From Pseudomonadota bacterium (GTDB lineage: Bacteria; Pseudomonadota; Gammaproteobacteria; Thiotrichales; Thiotrichaceae), in the NCBI GenBank assembly GCA_002747455.1, contig PDPG01000043.1:1-64000 (forward strand): DNA of 64,000 nucleotides, in the 5' to 3' direction. Below are positions 17,842-28,298 of the stretch, one piece after another. The stretch's first letter is position 1. Each line of letters opens with the position of its first letter. The position numbers were made by a program, and so were the translations under genes. The notes beneath the pieces are model-generated. The model was given only the letters and a program-made list of their open reading frames with translations. It did not search any database and had not been told where the DNA came from.

Positions 17842-18084
17842 ATGAAGGCCGGTATCCACCCAGATTATAGAGAAGTTGTGTTTCAGGATGTCTCAAGCGG
17901 CTTTGCGTTTTTGACACGCTCTACAGCTCCAGCGAAAGAGACCATCGCATGGGAAGATGGTAACGAGTATCCATTGATCAAGCTTGATGTATCCAGCGAA
18001 TCTCACCCGTTTTACACTGGTAAGCAGAACCTGAATACAACTGCAGGTCAGGTAGATAAGTTTAATAAGCGTTACGCACGTTAA
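17842..18084 (+). CDS. rpmE2: 50S ribosomal protein L31 type B (zinc-free)
   Basis: 80 residues with [16 protein letters not shown] at the start and [12 protein letters not shown] and VDKFNKRY blocks at the end. There is no cysteine in the chain, so the CxxC zinc ribbon of ordinary L31 is missing. This is the type B (YkgM/RpmE2) form, which can replace zinc-binding L31 when zinc is scarce. A GAGGATC ribosome-binding site lies about six bases before ATG 17842; an upstream in-frame ATG at 17797 falls inside the promoter and is rejected. It has its own promoter and terminator. Confidence 0.93.
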   Translation: MKAGIHPDYREVVFQDVSSGFAFLTRSTAPAKETIAWEDGNEYPLIKLDVSSESHPFYTGKQNLNTTAGQVDKFNKRYAR

Positions 18085-18111
18085 TTTGTCACGTAAAACG
18101 CTTGTGAAGAA

Positions 18112-18134
18112 GGCACCCATCGGGTGCTTTTTTT
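18112..18134 (+). terminator. Intrinsic terminator after rpmE2
   Basis: GCACCC and GGGTGC arms around an ATC loop, followed by seven T. Confidence 0.85.
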
Positions 18135-18430
18135 ATGGCGTGTCGGCATGGCGCGAAGTGCCAGCACGGCGCTTTTAACTCCAAAGTTTCAAATATCTCA
18201 ATCACTCACTTGAGTTGTTGTCAACTGGCTCTGGTTGCATTCCTCTTTCAGCTCACATCTGAGCTATATCGCAGCACACTCGTATTCCACTCTATAATCC
18301 ACTATTTTGTGTAATTAATACTCATATCGTGACTGATTAAGCCTGAATTAATTTTGTGTTGTTACCGTGCGAGGCATACCGTTCGTCACATTTGAATGGC
18401 GATATCTAATAAAAATTAATAGACCGAGCG
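18135..18430 (+). other. Intergenic leader of the giant exported protein gene
   Basis: About 300 bp with no supported gene. It is AT-rich near its end (TAATAAAAATTAAT just before the start). No confident promoter boxes were identified. Confidence 0.5.
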
Positions 18431-21400
18431 ATGACTATTTACTCAAGAATAAAACAAGCCTCATCAGTGGTAACAGGCTGGTGGATGAGATCAATACTTT
18501 CTGTGATGCTTTTCTTCTGTGTTCACTCTGTGGCATGGGCTGCCATTGACGTCAACAAGAGCTTCTCACCGCCAACGATCTATCCGGGGCAGGTTTCTCG
18601 CCTAACGATTAAATTGTTTAATTCCAGCTTATTACCGTCCACCAATACGACTTTTACGGATACGTTTCCCGATAATATCTTTATTACTGATACACCCAAT
18701 TTGGTATCAAATTGTGGAGGAACGGTCACTCATGGTAATACGAGTAGTGCAGGTCACCTAACACTAACAGATGGTGTTATTCCGGCAAGTGATGGAACCA
18801 ATCCGGGTACGTGTGAGGTTACGGTGGAGGTGACTTCAAGGGTAAAGGGAACATATATTAATGAGATCCTTGCTGGAGATGTGACATCTATCACTGATGG
18901 TACATCAGTGATGAATACCCAAGTATCCCAAGGAACCTTGGCGGTTATCCTGCAAAATTTGACAGGAAGCATGTCATTAGACATAGGAGATTCTTTACAG
19001 GGCCATGAAACGTCCATGCGGCGTATAACCCTAAATAATCCCAACCCTGTTGCATTAACAGGGGTCGCATTTGATTATGATATGTATAACCACGGCTATA
19101 ATATCAGAGCGGTCGAGGGAGGGAATTTTACGACCACTTGTGGAGGCGGGGTTGATATTGTCGAAAAGCCTCCCCGAAGCAGTTATTTGGGTCCCACGTC
19201 GTTGCTGACTTTCTCCAATGGTACTATTCCGGCTAACTCCAGTTGTGAAATAGCCTTTGAAGTTGAGCCTAGCCGCTCACCTACGCGGCCTTATAGAAGT
19301 ATTAATCTTGTACATAAGTTGCCCGTCAATGCCGTAACAACTCAGGAAGGTGCTACCAACAGCACACCTATCACCGGACGGGTTTACACGCTTACGGGGA
19401 TACTTGTACGAAAATATTTTAACAATGCAAAACAGGCCCTAATTAATATTAATGATACGGATACAGCCACATTACGTATTGCAATTACCAATTACAACGC
19501 TAAAGACATCGCCAACTTGTCAATCAATGACATTATGCCAACATTGAGTCCCGCAAATGGCGAGATGGTGGTTGAGAGTATCGACAAAAATACCTGCGGA
19601 GGAACGGTATCGAATAACACAACCAGTTTGAGCCTAAACGCAGGTATGGTGAAGGGGGCTGAGCCTAATAAAAGTGGCTCACAATCAGGTTCTTGTGAAA
19701 TTGTGGCAACCGTTTCGGTAAATGCACCGGGTAGCTATGTTAATGATATTCCTGAGGGGGTTATTGCAGGTTACGAATATGATTTACGCCACTCAACAGC
19801 GACGTTAACTGTACTGGATCGCCTGTTGGATGTGACAAAATCATTTGATAGAACAGTTATTTATCAGGGGGATACAACTAATCTTAAGTTTGCATTGACG
19901 AATTATTCATCTCTTAGCGTATCCAATATCAGTATCACTGATGACTTGAATACAGTGTGCAGTAGTAATGGTTGCCTTGACTCAGGGTCTGGCTTTCGAG
20001 TGGGAAGTGCAGGCATTATTAGCAACACCTGTGGTGGTAACTCGGTGGTAATGCCCAATGATACCGTGGTTCGGTTGCAGGGTCTTAGCCTCGCACCACA
20101 GCAACAGTGTCAGGTGTTGGTGCAAATTAAAACGGCTGCGGATGCATATCCGATTGGTTGGAAGACCAATACGGTTCCCATTGGTAATATTACTTTTGAT
20201 ACGCCCAATATCACGGGAAAAATCTATCCTGCGACGCCTTCAGCGAAACTCTACCTCAGTACCGCTTTTAGGGTGTCTAAATCTTGGGATCCCGAGATTA
20301 TCGGGCCTTTGGGTTTGTCACGTTTACGAATTAACATTCGTCACTATAGCAATGATCGGAATAGTGCAAGTGCTATCAAGTTGACAGATGTTTTACCCGA
20401 TGGCCATGTTGTTGCAGCCGTACCTAATGTGCTGAATGGTTGTGGTGGAACCTTGGCCGCGACACCTGGGGCGGACACTATTTCACTGACAGATGCCTCT
20501 CTCCCATCTGCACAGAGCAGCTCATCTGATTGCTCAATCTATGTGGATGTGAAAGCACCGGCAATGACACCGCCGAACACAACAGAGGTCTCATACAATC
20601 GCATTCCAGGTGATGCACATGGTGCAGAGAATCCAAATTTCTCAGCCACGGATGATAGTCAGCCTGCGCCTTATAACCGGCATGAAAATTATTCCAATGC
20701 TGCTGCTAAGCTAACTCGCATTGCCACGGGCGTTACCGTGAATAAAGAGTTCTTGCCCGTTAACATCAATGGGGGCGGTGTTTCCAGAGTTCGTATTGAG
20801 TTTTCAAATATTGCGGGTAATGCAATTGATCTGACAGACGTAGGTATTACCGATGACTTTTCAGATACCAATATGCGTCTCCATTCATCGGTGGATGCAG
20901 CATTTACAGATACAGAAGGAAACCCCAATGCGAATGGCTGTGAAGGTGGATTGTTTGTTGGCACTCCCGGCGGCACATCAATCACGCTTTCTGGCGCTAA
21001 GATTAGTGCCAATAGTATTTGTCGGTTTGAGTTCAATGTCACGGCTTTCCAAGGGGGGAATCATATCAACAGGTTGAGCATTGGTGATATGAAATCTGCA
21101 GAAGGTGTGACGAATCAATCAGATGTTGCCGCAACACTGACGGTTGGTCGCCAAGTGAATGTCGGAAAAGGCTTTGTGCCATCTGTCATTGCTGAAGGCG
21201 AAACCTCCACTTTGACCATTGATTTTTATAACACTAATAAAGTGGGTAATAGTGAAACCGGTGCATCACCTGCATTGATTGATACCCTGCCAGCAGGCAT
21301 GCATATTATTGGTACGCCAACCACCACATGTAGTGGCGGTAATGTTTCGACGGGTACGGATGGAGGAAATGCTTTTATCCGACTTGATGGCGGGACATTC

Positions 21401-24097
21401 GTTGCAGGGGAAGTTTGCAAAATCACCGCACAAGTGACGACAGATACAACGGGTATCTTTACCAATAACATTGCGGTAGATGATTTGAATACCTTATCAG
21501 GCGCTCGAAACCCTGATCGTGCAGAAGCCAACTTAAGAGTGATTACAAAGCCAACAATCCGCAAGTCTTTCTCACCAAACTCAATTCCTAAAGGGGGAAC
21601 CAGTACCTTAATATTTACTATTTCTAACCCAAATAGTGCATCGCTACTGCCCACTGGGTTGACGGGAGTTAGGTTTACGGATGCATTGAGCAATATGGCG
21701 ATTGCCAAGCCAATGAAGATTAGTAGTCAGAATTGTGGTGATATGAAGCATAATTCAGTGATTGGTGGAACCAGCTTTAATGCAAGGAATATATCTATTC
21801 CACCATCATCGACTTGTACGATACGAGTTGCAGTGACCTCTGATACGCTGGGAAGTCATAATAATCAAACCTCCGGCGTGGAGACGATTCAGACGGTTTC
21901 ACCCAGCGAACCATCCAATGTTGCGGTACTTAAGGTGTTGCAACCTGCCACTCTGAGCAAGTCTTTCGACCAGCCAACTATGACGGTAGATGGAACGGCT
22001 AGGTTGACGCTGACGATTAGCAATCCCAATGATGTGCCGATAAGGCCCTCAAGTGTCGCGCTGTATGACTATTTTCCTAGCATGCCTTCTCAAATGAAGC
22101 TTGCTGGTACACCGAATATCACTACATCTTGTGGTATTCAGGTGCGTGGTTCTGGTAATACAGGGACAGCAGCAGCGGGTGATGTGGGTGTTTTGTTAAG
22201 GTATGGGTTTATTCCTGCTAATGGTAGTTGTTCGGTTAGTATGGATGTTGCCGTCTCCAGCGTGGGGCAGTATGTAAATACTACTGGAATATTAAGCACT
22301 TCGGCGGGTATCTCTCCGGCGGCATCAGCTACTATCAACGCGGTCGCGACAGATTACAGTGATGCACCAACGACAGGCACTCATTATGGTACGACGTTGC
22401 ACAAAGTGGTGTCAGGTATTTACTTAGGTGCGGGGGTGACTATGGAGACCGCTGGATATGATAGCAGTAATGCTGATGGCGATGCTGATGATGGTGTAAC
22501 GCTGCCAGCATCATTCACGCAGAGCAAAACACTGCCGGTGACCGTGCGGGTAGCAGGAGCGGGTGGTTACTTACAGGGCTGGGTTGACTGGAATGGTGAT
22601 GGGGACTTCGATGATGCTGATGAGCAAGTTGCGACTGATCTGCAAGATGGTAGCTCCCCGGATACCAATGCAGCAGTGGGGGTACTCACATTTGATGTAA
22701 CTCCACCAGTCTCTGCGGCAACGGGTGTGACCTTCGCACGTTTCCGTTGGTCTACAACGAACAACCTTGATGCAACCACAGCAGCAAATGATGGTGAAGT
22801 TGAGGATTATGCCTTGACGATTAAACCGCTGGGTCAGCGGGTAAGTGGCCGGGTGTTTAATGATAGTAATGTGAACCAAGTGAGTGATGCGAGTGATAAA
22901 GGAATCTCGCAATTACCTGTCGTGTTGTACGATGTAGCGAATAAGCGTTGCGTCAGTACACGCACGAATGCAGCAGGGTACTACGCTTTCAATGTGGTTC
23001 CGCCCGGAGATTATCAGCTTTATGAGGCCTCGCACGAAAGCGTTCCTACGCCAAAAAATTGTGGCCCCGCACACGCGAAAGACCCTGATGGTTACCGCTC
23101 AACGACGAGTAATGTTCTACCACTGTTTACGGTGAGCGATAAAGCGGTTACCGAAAAGAACTTTGGCGATGTGAAGCCACCTGTTTTTGGGCCTGATCAT
23201 CACGGTCAGGTGTTGCCGGGTAATGTGTTGTTTTATGCGCATCGCTTTAAAACGCCAACCAAAGGTTCGGTCAGTTTTACCCGCGTTTCAGGTAATAACT
23301 TGAGTGCGGGTTGGAGCAGTTTGATTTATCAGGATAGCAATTGCAACGGTCGTCTGGATGGTGCGGATGGCCATACAGCAATGACTGGTATCCGTTACGG
23401 TACAAGCACTTGGGTCAGTGATGCAGTGAGTGTTGCAGCGGGTGGTCGCGTTTGCTTAATTAATAAAGTGTTTGCGCCCTCCAATGTTGCAGCGGGGGAT
23501 CGGTTTTTGCAGACGATCAGAGCAGACTTTGATTACAACAATGCAATAGCCGGTACTCAGGCGCTCGTGGTCAAAGACCTGACGACTGCCAAGCAGGTGC
23601 AGACACCGAGCTTACCTGCCACACCAGCGGTGAGCGCAGAGCCAGCCGTACCAGCACAGCCTGAGCAGGAAGCGACACCGAATACGCCTTACATACCAGG
23701 GACAGATGCCGTACCAGAACAAGAGGCTGTTGCAGAAACGCCGGTTTCACCAGAAGTTGGGCCATCTCGTTTGGTGCTTAAAAAGACGGTGCAAAATATG
23801 ACTCAAGCAGGTGCGTCAGAGACCGAGACCATCAACCAGGCAGTGCCGGGCAATACGCTGAGGTATAAAATCTATTATCGTAATGCGGGTACTGGGCCGC
23901 TCACTGAGCTAGAGATCAATGACGCTGTGCCTCCTTACACTTCGCTGAAGCCTTTGAGTATGCAGTGCGATGACGTACCGGCAGAGATGACTTGTACGCC
24001 TGTTGTAAAGGGTGATGAGCTAAATTGGCACTTTACCGGCACATTGCCTGGTGGAAAAAGTGGCTGGGTGAGTTATCAGGTTGTTGTGGATGATTAG
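18431..24097 (+). CDS. Giant exported repeat protein (DUF11-like modules, GEVED, Cna-B/SdrD-like domain)
   Basis: 1888 residues. A signal peptide ends near residue 37 (SVMLFFCVHSVAWA then AIDVNKSF). Nine modules of about 130 residues follow, each opening with a KSF-x-P-x-x-I-x-x-G-x-x-S-x-L strand and containing a CGG-T motif and a Cys near its end, like DUF11/isopeptide-type beta sandwiches. A GEVED domain comes next (DYSDAPTTGTHYG, then GWVDWNGDGDFDDADEQ), then a Cna-B/SdrD-like domain (VSGRVFNDSNVNQVSDASDK, GYYAFNVVPPGDYQLYE). A Pro/Glu/Ala linker near 1725-1780 leads to a last DUF11 module. No LPxTG, TM anchor or autotransporter barrel is seen, so it is released or held non-covalently. 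The first ATG has only a weak GAG upstream; an ATG 19 codons later also leaves a signal peptide. Confidence 0.8.
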   Translation: MTIYSRIKQASSVVTGWWMRSILSVMLFFCVHSVAWAAIDVNKSFSPPTIYPGQVSRLTIKLFNSSLLPSTNTTFTDTFPDNIFITDTPNLVSNCGGTVTHGNTSSAGHLTLTDGVIPASDGTNPGTCEVTVEVTSRVKGTYINEILAGDVTSITDGTSVMNTQVSQGTLAVILQNLTGSMSLDIGDSLQGHETSMRRITLNNPNPVALTGVAFDYDMYNHGYNIRAVEGGNFTTTCGGGVDIVEKPPRSSYLGPTSLLTFSNGTIPANSSCEIAFEVEPSRSPTRPYRSINLVHKLPVNAVTTQEGATNSTPITGRVYTLTGILVRKYFNNAKQALININDTDTATLRIAITNYNAKDIANLSINDIMPTLSPANGEMVVESIDKNTCGGTVSNNTTSLSLNAGMVKGAEPNKSGSQSGSCEIVATVSVNAPGSYVNDIPEGVIAGYEYDLRHSTATLTVLDRLLDVTKSFDRTVIYQGDTTNLKFALTNYSSLSVSNISITDDLNTVCSSNGCLDSGSGFRVGSAGIISNTCGGNSVVMPNDTVVRLQGLSLAPQQQCQVLVQIKTAADAYPIGWKTNTVPIGNITFDTPNITGKIYPATPSAKLYLSTAFRVSKSWDPEIIGPLGLSRLRINIRHYSNDRNSASAIKLTDVLPDGHVVAAVPNVLNGCGGTLAATPGADTISLTDASLPSAQSSSSDCSIYVDVKAPAMTPPNTTEVSYNRIPGDAHGAENPNFSATDDSQPAPYNRHENYSNAAAKLTRIATGVTVNKEFLPVNINGGGVSRVRIEFSNIAGNAIDLTDVGITDDFSDTNMRLHSSVDAAFTDTEGNPNANGCEGGLFVGTPGGTSITLSGAKISANSICRFEFNVTAFQGGNHINRLSIGDMKSAEGVTNQSDVAATLTVGRQVNVGKGFVPSVIAEGETSTLTIDFYNTNKVGNSETGASPALIDTLPAGMHIIGTPTTTCSGGNVSTGTDGGNAFIRLDGGTFVAGEVCKITAQVTTDTTGIFTNNIAVDDLNTLSGARNPDRAEANLRVITKPTIRKSFSPNSIPKGGTSTLIFTISNPNSASLLPTGLTGVRFTDALSNMAIAKPMKISSQNCGDMKHNSVIGGTSFNARNISIPPSSTCTIRVAVTSDTLGSHNNQTSGVETIQTVSPSEPSNVAVLKVLQPATLSKSFDQPTMTVDGTARLTLTISNPNDVPIRPSSVALYDYFPSMPSQMKLAGTPNITTSCGIQVRGSGNTGTAAAGDVGVLLRYGFIPANGSCSVSMDVAVSSVGQYVNTTGILSTSAGISPAASATINAVATDYSDAPTTGTHYGTTLHKVVSGIYLGAGVTMETAGYDSSNADGDADDGVTLPASFTQSKTLPVTVRVAGAGGYLQGWVDWNGDGDFDDADEQVATDLQDGSSPDTNAAVGVLTFDVTPPVSAATGVTFARFRWSTTNNLDATTAANDGEVEDYALTIKPLGQRVSGRVFNDSNVNQVSDASDKGISQLPVVLYDVANKRCVSTRTNAAGYYAFNVVPPGDYQLYEASHESVPTPKNCGPAHAKDPDGYRSTTSNVLPLFTVSDKAVTEKNFGDVKPPVFGPDHHGQVLPGNVLFYAHRFKTPTKGSVSFTRVSGNNLSAGWSSLIYQDSNCNGRLDGADGHTAMTGIRYGTSTWVSDAVSVAAGGRVCLINKVFAPSNVAAGDRFLQTIRADFDYNNAIAGTQALVVKDLTTAKQVQTPSLPATPAVSAEPAVPAQPEQEATPNTPYIPGTDAVPEQEAVAETPVSPEVGPSRLVLKKTVQNMTQAGASETETINQAVPGNTLRYKIYYRNAGTGPLTELEINDAVPPYTSLKPLSMQCDDVPAEMTCTPVVKGDELNWHFTGTLPGGKSGWVSYQVVVDD

Positions 24098-24256
24098 AGC
24101 ATTATGCTCGTGATGTAGGCTATTGATACAGCAGCAAAAACCGGATCACACGGAGCCCTTCGAGTCGGCCCTCGTTTATGATGGAAGTCATGAATATGGG
24201 GCCGTTTCGTATGTGTTGAGTTAATTAGTGGCAGCGTTTTGTGTGCTTGTAGATGA

Positions 24257-24724
24257 TTAGATATACAGGCAAATATCTGACTCTCCGGCAAATTCAAGGA
24301 ATGAGGCTGCGCCGACATAATCAATGCCATCAATGAGGTCTTGCTGTTGCATATCGAATAGATCAACAGTCATTTGGCAGGCCAAGAATGTCACTTCTGC
24401 TTCTATGCACAGTTCGCGTAGTTCCGGCAGTGCGACAACATTTTTCTTTTTCATCGTATTGCGCATCATGCGGCTCATCATAGATTGCATACCGGGCAGC
24501 GCCTGCATCATCACCGGCACGGGGAAGGGCATTGGCATTCCGGGATTACCCAATGAACTAATCTGAAGGTTGGAAATGTCTTTTTTGAGCAGCTGCAAGC
24601 CGTAGAAAGTACAGAATACTTTGGCTTCGTAGCCCAAGGCTGCGGCAGTCGAGGCGAGGATTAGGGGCGGGTAAGCCCAGTCCAGCGTTCCCTTGGTCGC
24701 AATAATAGCGAGTTTCTTTGACAT
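24257..24724 (-). CDS. DsrE2-like sulfur-carrier protein (DsrE/DsrF/DrsH superfamily)
   Basis: 155 residues from ATG 24724, with AAGGAA seven bases upstream; a longer frame starts at 24763. It has a Rossmann-like DsrE fold (KKLAIIATKGTLDWAYPPLI), a Met/Pro-rich insertion (GMPMPFPVPVMMQALPGM) and the signature VTFLACQMTVDLF with a likely persulfide-carrying Cys; a second Cys is in FCTFYG. DsrE2 proteins accept sulfane sulfur from rhodanese/TusA partners, usually encoded next to tusA and rhd in sulfur oxidisers. Here it stands alone, next to yaaA. The exact sulfur-transfer role is inferred. Confidence 0.8.
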   Translation of the reverse strand: MSKKLAIIATKGTLDWAYPPLILASTAAALGYEAKVFCTFYGLQLLKKDISNLQISSLGNPGMPMPFPVPVMMQALPGMQSMMSRMMRNTMKKKNVVALPELRELCIEAEVTFLACQMTVDLFDMQQQDLIDGIDYVGAASFLEFAGESDICLYI

Positions 24725-24796
24725 TTCATGTTCCTTTTTGCTCTGTATGCGGTTGCCGAACATTATTCATCAACAAATCGCATACTTAAAAAGTGG

Positions 24797-25585
24797 CTAA
24801 GTCTTCTGCGGGCTGGGTTGGGGACGTTCGAATACCCATCTGTCAGCGGTCGATAAGGCGGGTGCGTACTGGTAGCCTGCACGATCAAAGTCCTGAATAC
24901 CCTCGGGTGACTCAATACGGTTTCTCAGAATAAAGTCCGCCATCATACCACGTGCTTTTTTGGCGTACACGGCAACGATACGGGTCTTGCCATCCTTGGT
25001 TTCTTTGAAATCAATGTTCAGAATGCGCCCGTTAATTTGCTTCGGCTTGACGGATTTATAGTATTCATTAGAAGCTAGATTGACGAGCACTGCCTGCTCT
25101 TGTTGCGCCAGTGCTTCGTTAAGCTTATCGGTAATCCGATTTCCCCAGAACTCATACAAATTCTCACCGCGCGGATTCTTGAGCCTGGTTTTCATTTCCA
25201 GTCGGTAGGGCTGGATTAAATCCATCGGGCGTAGTGCGCCGTATAAACCGGAGAGAATCCGCAGATGTTCCTGTGCATAGGCCAAGTCATCCCGTGTAAA
25301 GCTGGCACTGTCAATACCACCATAGACATCGCCTTTGAATGCAAAGAGCGCGGGGCGGGCATTGTCTGTATTGAACGGAGTCTGGAACTGCTGAAAACGC
25401 TCGAAATTCAGTAGGGCAAGGTTCTCACTGATGTTCATCATCGACTCAATCTGTGGCGGCGCATATTGGCGCAGCTCGTCAATTAAGATCAGGGATTGGT
25501 CTAGCTGTGCCGGAATGCTGTAATCGGCATCCGGCATCGGTACACTAAAATCTTGCCCCTTTGATGGGGAAAGGGTGATCAGCAT
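24797..25585 (-). CDS. yaaA: Peroxide stress protein YaaA
   Basis: 262 residues, full length for the YaaA/DUF328 family. The N-terminus MLITLSPSKGQDF, the block LSGLYGALRPMDLIQPYRLEM (cut here to the family core LYGALRP) and VYAKKARGMMADFI are characteristic. In E. coli YaaA is induced by OxyR and lowers intracellular free iron during peroxide stress; the fold is DNA-binding-like. It is 18 bp upstream-adjacent to the ferredoxin gene on the same strand, suggesting co-transcription. Confidence 0.92.
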   Translation of the reverse strand: MLITLSPSKGQDFSVPMPDADYSIPAQLDQSLILIDELRQYAPPQIESMMNISENLALLNFERFQQFQTPFNTDNARPALFAFKGDVYGGIDSASFTRDDLAYAQEHLRILSGLYGALRPMDLIQPYRLEMKTRLKNPRGENLYEFWGNRITDKLNEALAQQEQAVLVNLASNEYYKSVKPKQINGRILNIDFKETKDGKTRIVAVYAKKARGMMADFILRNRIESPEGIQDFDRAGYQYAPALSTADRWVFERPQPSPQKT

Positions 25586-25603
25586 CAGTGCGTTCCTCGT
25601 GAA

Positions 25604-25861
<258 letters not shown>

Positions 25862-25929
25862 CTATTGTATGTCAGTTTATGGGAGCGATTTTAGCAGTGC
25901 TACCGTTCAAAAACAGTATTCCTTACAAG

Positions 25930-28260
25930 CTACTGGCTAAATACATCCATCTGTCGCTGCGTGAGCTGTTCAAAGGAGGTATCAAGGAAGTGAAGAATGC
26001 TGTCAGCAACGGGTCGCAACTGCTTTTCCTGATAGTGCTGATAATCGGGTGGGGCACTGATATTTTCAAGGGGTTCCGGCCCGTTCAATGTCATTATGTA
26101 CTGAATACGTCGCCCCGGATTTCGCATTTTGTGTGCGGCTTTTACTTGTGGGGGCTGGTTACTAACATAGCTTGCCAAAGGGCGGCGTAAACGCTTTGTA
26201 TAGGTGAGTTGATCATCGTAGTCGCCTGCATTGAGTCTTTCGCTGAATGTCCGAACATAATCAGCATAAGCTTCATCATGGAAAATACGTCGGTATAGTT
26301 CCTGTTGGAAGTTCTTTGCCAATGGTGTCCAGTCGCTGCGGACGGTTTCCAGCCCCTTGAAAACCATCGCCAATTCGCCTTTCTTACGAACCATTCCAGC
26401 GTAGCGTTTTTTACTGCCCGCCTCTCTGCCACGAATGGTCGGCATGAGGAAGCGTAAATAATGCGTTTCAAACTCAATCTCTAAACAGGACTCGATATTA
26501 AACTGTGCCCTAAGTCGCTCTTGCCAAAACTGGTTGAGCTGCCCTGCCAGTTGGTTTCCGGTAACTTTAGCTGCCGCTTCATTCACGTTGTCATCCAGAT
26601 GGACGAATACAGAATCCGTATCGCCATAAATGACACTTAGCCCTTGCTGTTCAATAAATGCGGCACTTTGCTGGATAATTTCATGCCCACGTCGGGTAAT
26701 GCTACTGGCGAGTTGCGGGTTGAAAAAGCGGCAACCTGAGGAGCCTAGTACGCCATAAAATGAATTCATAATAATTTTAATAGCGTAGGAAAGCGGGGCA
26801 TTTTGGGCTTTTTTAGCGGCATCTCTGTCTTGCCAGAGTTGGCTGACAAGGTCGGGAAGAATGTGTTGATCTCTAGAAAACTGTGCGCCCAAAAATCCCG
26901 GTATCGTGTCAACGGCCGCTTCGGTTGAGCCAATCGCTAAGCCGACTGGATCAATTTTAAAGGTACGGATAATGCTGGGGTATAGGCTTTTAAAATCCAG
27001 CACCAAAACATTTCTGTATAAGCCTGGAATAGAGTCCATGACATAACCACCGGGACTGCTGGTGGCATCTTGTCGGCTGCCAATATCGGGTGCAACATAG
27101 CCCTTACGGTGCAAATGTGGAAGATAGAGGTGGTCGAAAGCCGCAGTGGAGCCACCTTGACGATCCATTGGAAGTCCGGTCATTCTGGCGCGCTCAATAG
27201 CGAAGTTGATCAAATCTGCGTGCTTAAAAATACGAGCCACTAACTCACAATCTTGCAGGTTATATGCAGCAAGTTCATTGGGCGCTTCGAGGTACTGGCG
27301 GCGAATTTCAGCTAATTTATTGCCTTCTGCGCTAATGAGTTTCTTATCGCCGAGCATTTGGCTGGCGACAAAGCCCAGTTCATAATGCTCAAATCCCCAG
27401 AAAGCGCCTTTCAAGCAGGCAATACCATCCAGGACAATACGTCCCGGCACACGCGCTACGGTGACTTGTCCTGCGGTTTGTGCTTCTAGCACTGTGGCCT
27501 TTTCGCCGCCACGTCCCAGTGAAAAGGGCAGCCGCAGTTGTTGGCACTTCCATTTGATATAGGCCAAATCAAACCCCGCAACATTCCACCCAAGAATCAA
27601 GTCGGGGTCATACTCATCCATCCAGTTAAAAAAGCGTCGCAGTGCCTGCACTTCGTTGTCACAACAGTGAATATTCAGGTGATCAGACGGCACCAAGTTT
27701 TTTTGCTTGGGATGAGTCACCAGAAAAATCTGATGAGACTGTTCGGTACTTACCGCGATGGAATACAGCGGCCCGCGTAGGTCATGGGTTTCAATATCCA
27801 GTGATACCCAGCGTAGGTTAGGGCGGTAATCGGTTGGCTTGATCTGCCCCTGATGAATTTCCAGATGGGACTTTTTTTGCACGATGCGGCCACGTACCGT
27901 CATGGAGGTGGTGACAAAGCGTTCCATCAGATAGCGTTCTGTGGGTTTAATCTCGGATTCTGATAATTGGCTTTTGTCATGGGCAAGGTGGTCGCGTAAG
28001 GTGTTTAAGTCTCGTTGATGCCGGAAATACAAGGCATCCATGCTTTCCCCTGTCAGGCTTTTTAACGTGACCTGCCTGCGCTCTATGGTATTGGCTAATG
28101 GGCGTTGATTTGTTCGTTGAATGAAGCAAACGGCTTTCTCACCAGTGATGATCAGGCGCAACGGGCCTCGTTCGGTACTTAGCCAAAAGCTGAGCTCAAG
28201 CCCTTGGGCAGTGTCCCGCCACTGTCGAGTCAGGAGAAATCCATCAAGTTGCGCTATCAT
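25930..28260 (-). CDS. polB: DNA polymerase II
   Basis: 776 residues, normal for bacterial family B polymerase (E. coli PolB 783). It is a replication-restart/translesion polymerase with proofreading. The 3'-5' exonuclease motif I is SLDIETHDLRG (near residue 150), Exo II WNVAGFDLAYI; polymerase motifs are DFKSLYPSIIRTF (A), IMNSFYGVLG (B) and YGDTDSVFVHL (C, with both catalytic Asp). The C-terminal region continues to NPGRRIQYIM as in PolB. It is divergent from ybaK by 38 bp. No LexA-box match was confirmed upstream. Confidence 0.96.
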   Translation of the reverse strand: MIAQLDGFLLTRQWRDTAQGLELSFWLSTERGPLRLIITGEKAVCFIQRTNQRPLANTIERRQVTLKSLTGESMDALYFRHQRDLNTLRDHLAHDKSQLSESEIKPTERYLMERFVTTSMTVRGRIVQKKSHLEIHQGQIKPTDYRPNLRWVSLDIETHDLRGPLYSIAVSTEQSHQIFLVTHPKQKNLVPSDHLNIHCCDNEVQALRRFFNWMDEYDPDLILGWNVAGFDLAYIKWKCQQLRLPFSLGRGGEKATVLEAQTAGQVTVARVPGRIVLDGIACLKGAFWGFEHYELGFVASQMLGDKKLISAEGNKLAEIRRQYLEAPNELAAYNLQDCELVARIFKHADLINFAIERARMTGLPMDRQGGSTAAFDHLYLPHLHRKGYVAPDIGSRQDATSSPGGYVMDSIPGLYRNVLVLDFKSLYPSIIRTFKIDPVGLAIGSTEAAVDTIPGFLGAQFSRDQHILPDLVSQLWQDRDAAKKAQNAPLSYAIKIIMNSFYGVLGSSGCRFFNPQLASSITRRGHEIIQQSAAFIEQQGLSVIYGDTDSVFVHLDDNVNEAAAKVTGNQLAGQLNQFWQERLRAQFNIESCLEIEFETHYLRFLMPTIRGREAGSKKRYAGMVRKKGELAMVFKGLETVRSDWTPLAKNFQQELYRRIFHDEAYADYVRTFSERLNAGDYDDQLTYTKRLRRPLASYVSNQPPQVKAAHKMRNPGRRIQYIMTLNGPEPLENISAPPDYQHYQEKQLRPVADSILHFLDTSFEQLTQRQMDVFSQ

Positions 28261-28298
28261 TAGCGAAGTTTATCAGGAATTGACACTCAGGAGCAGCG

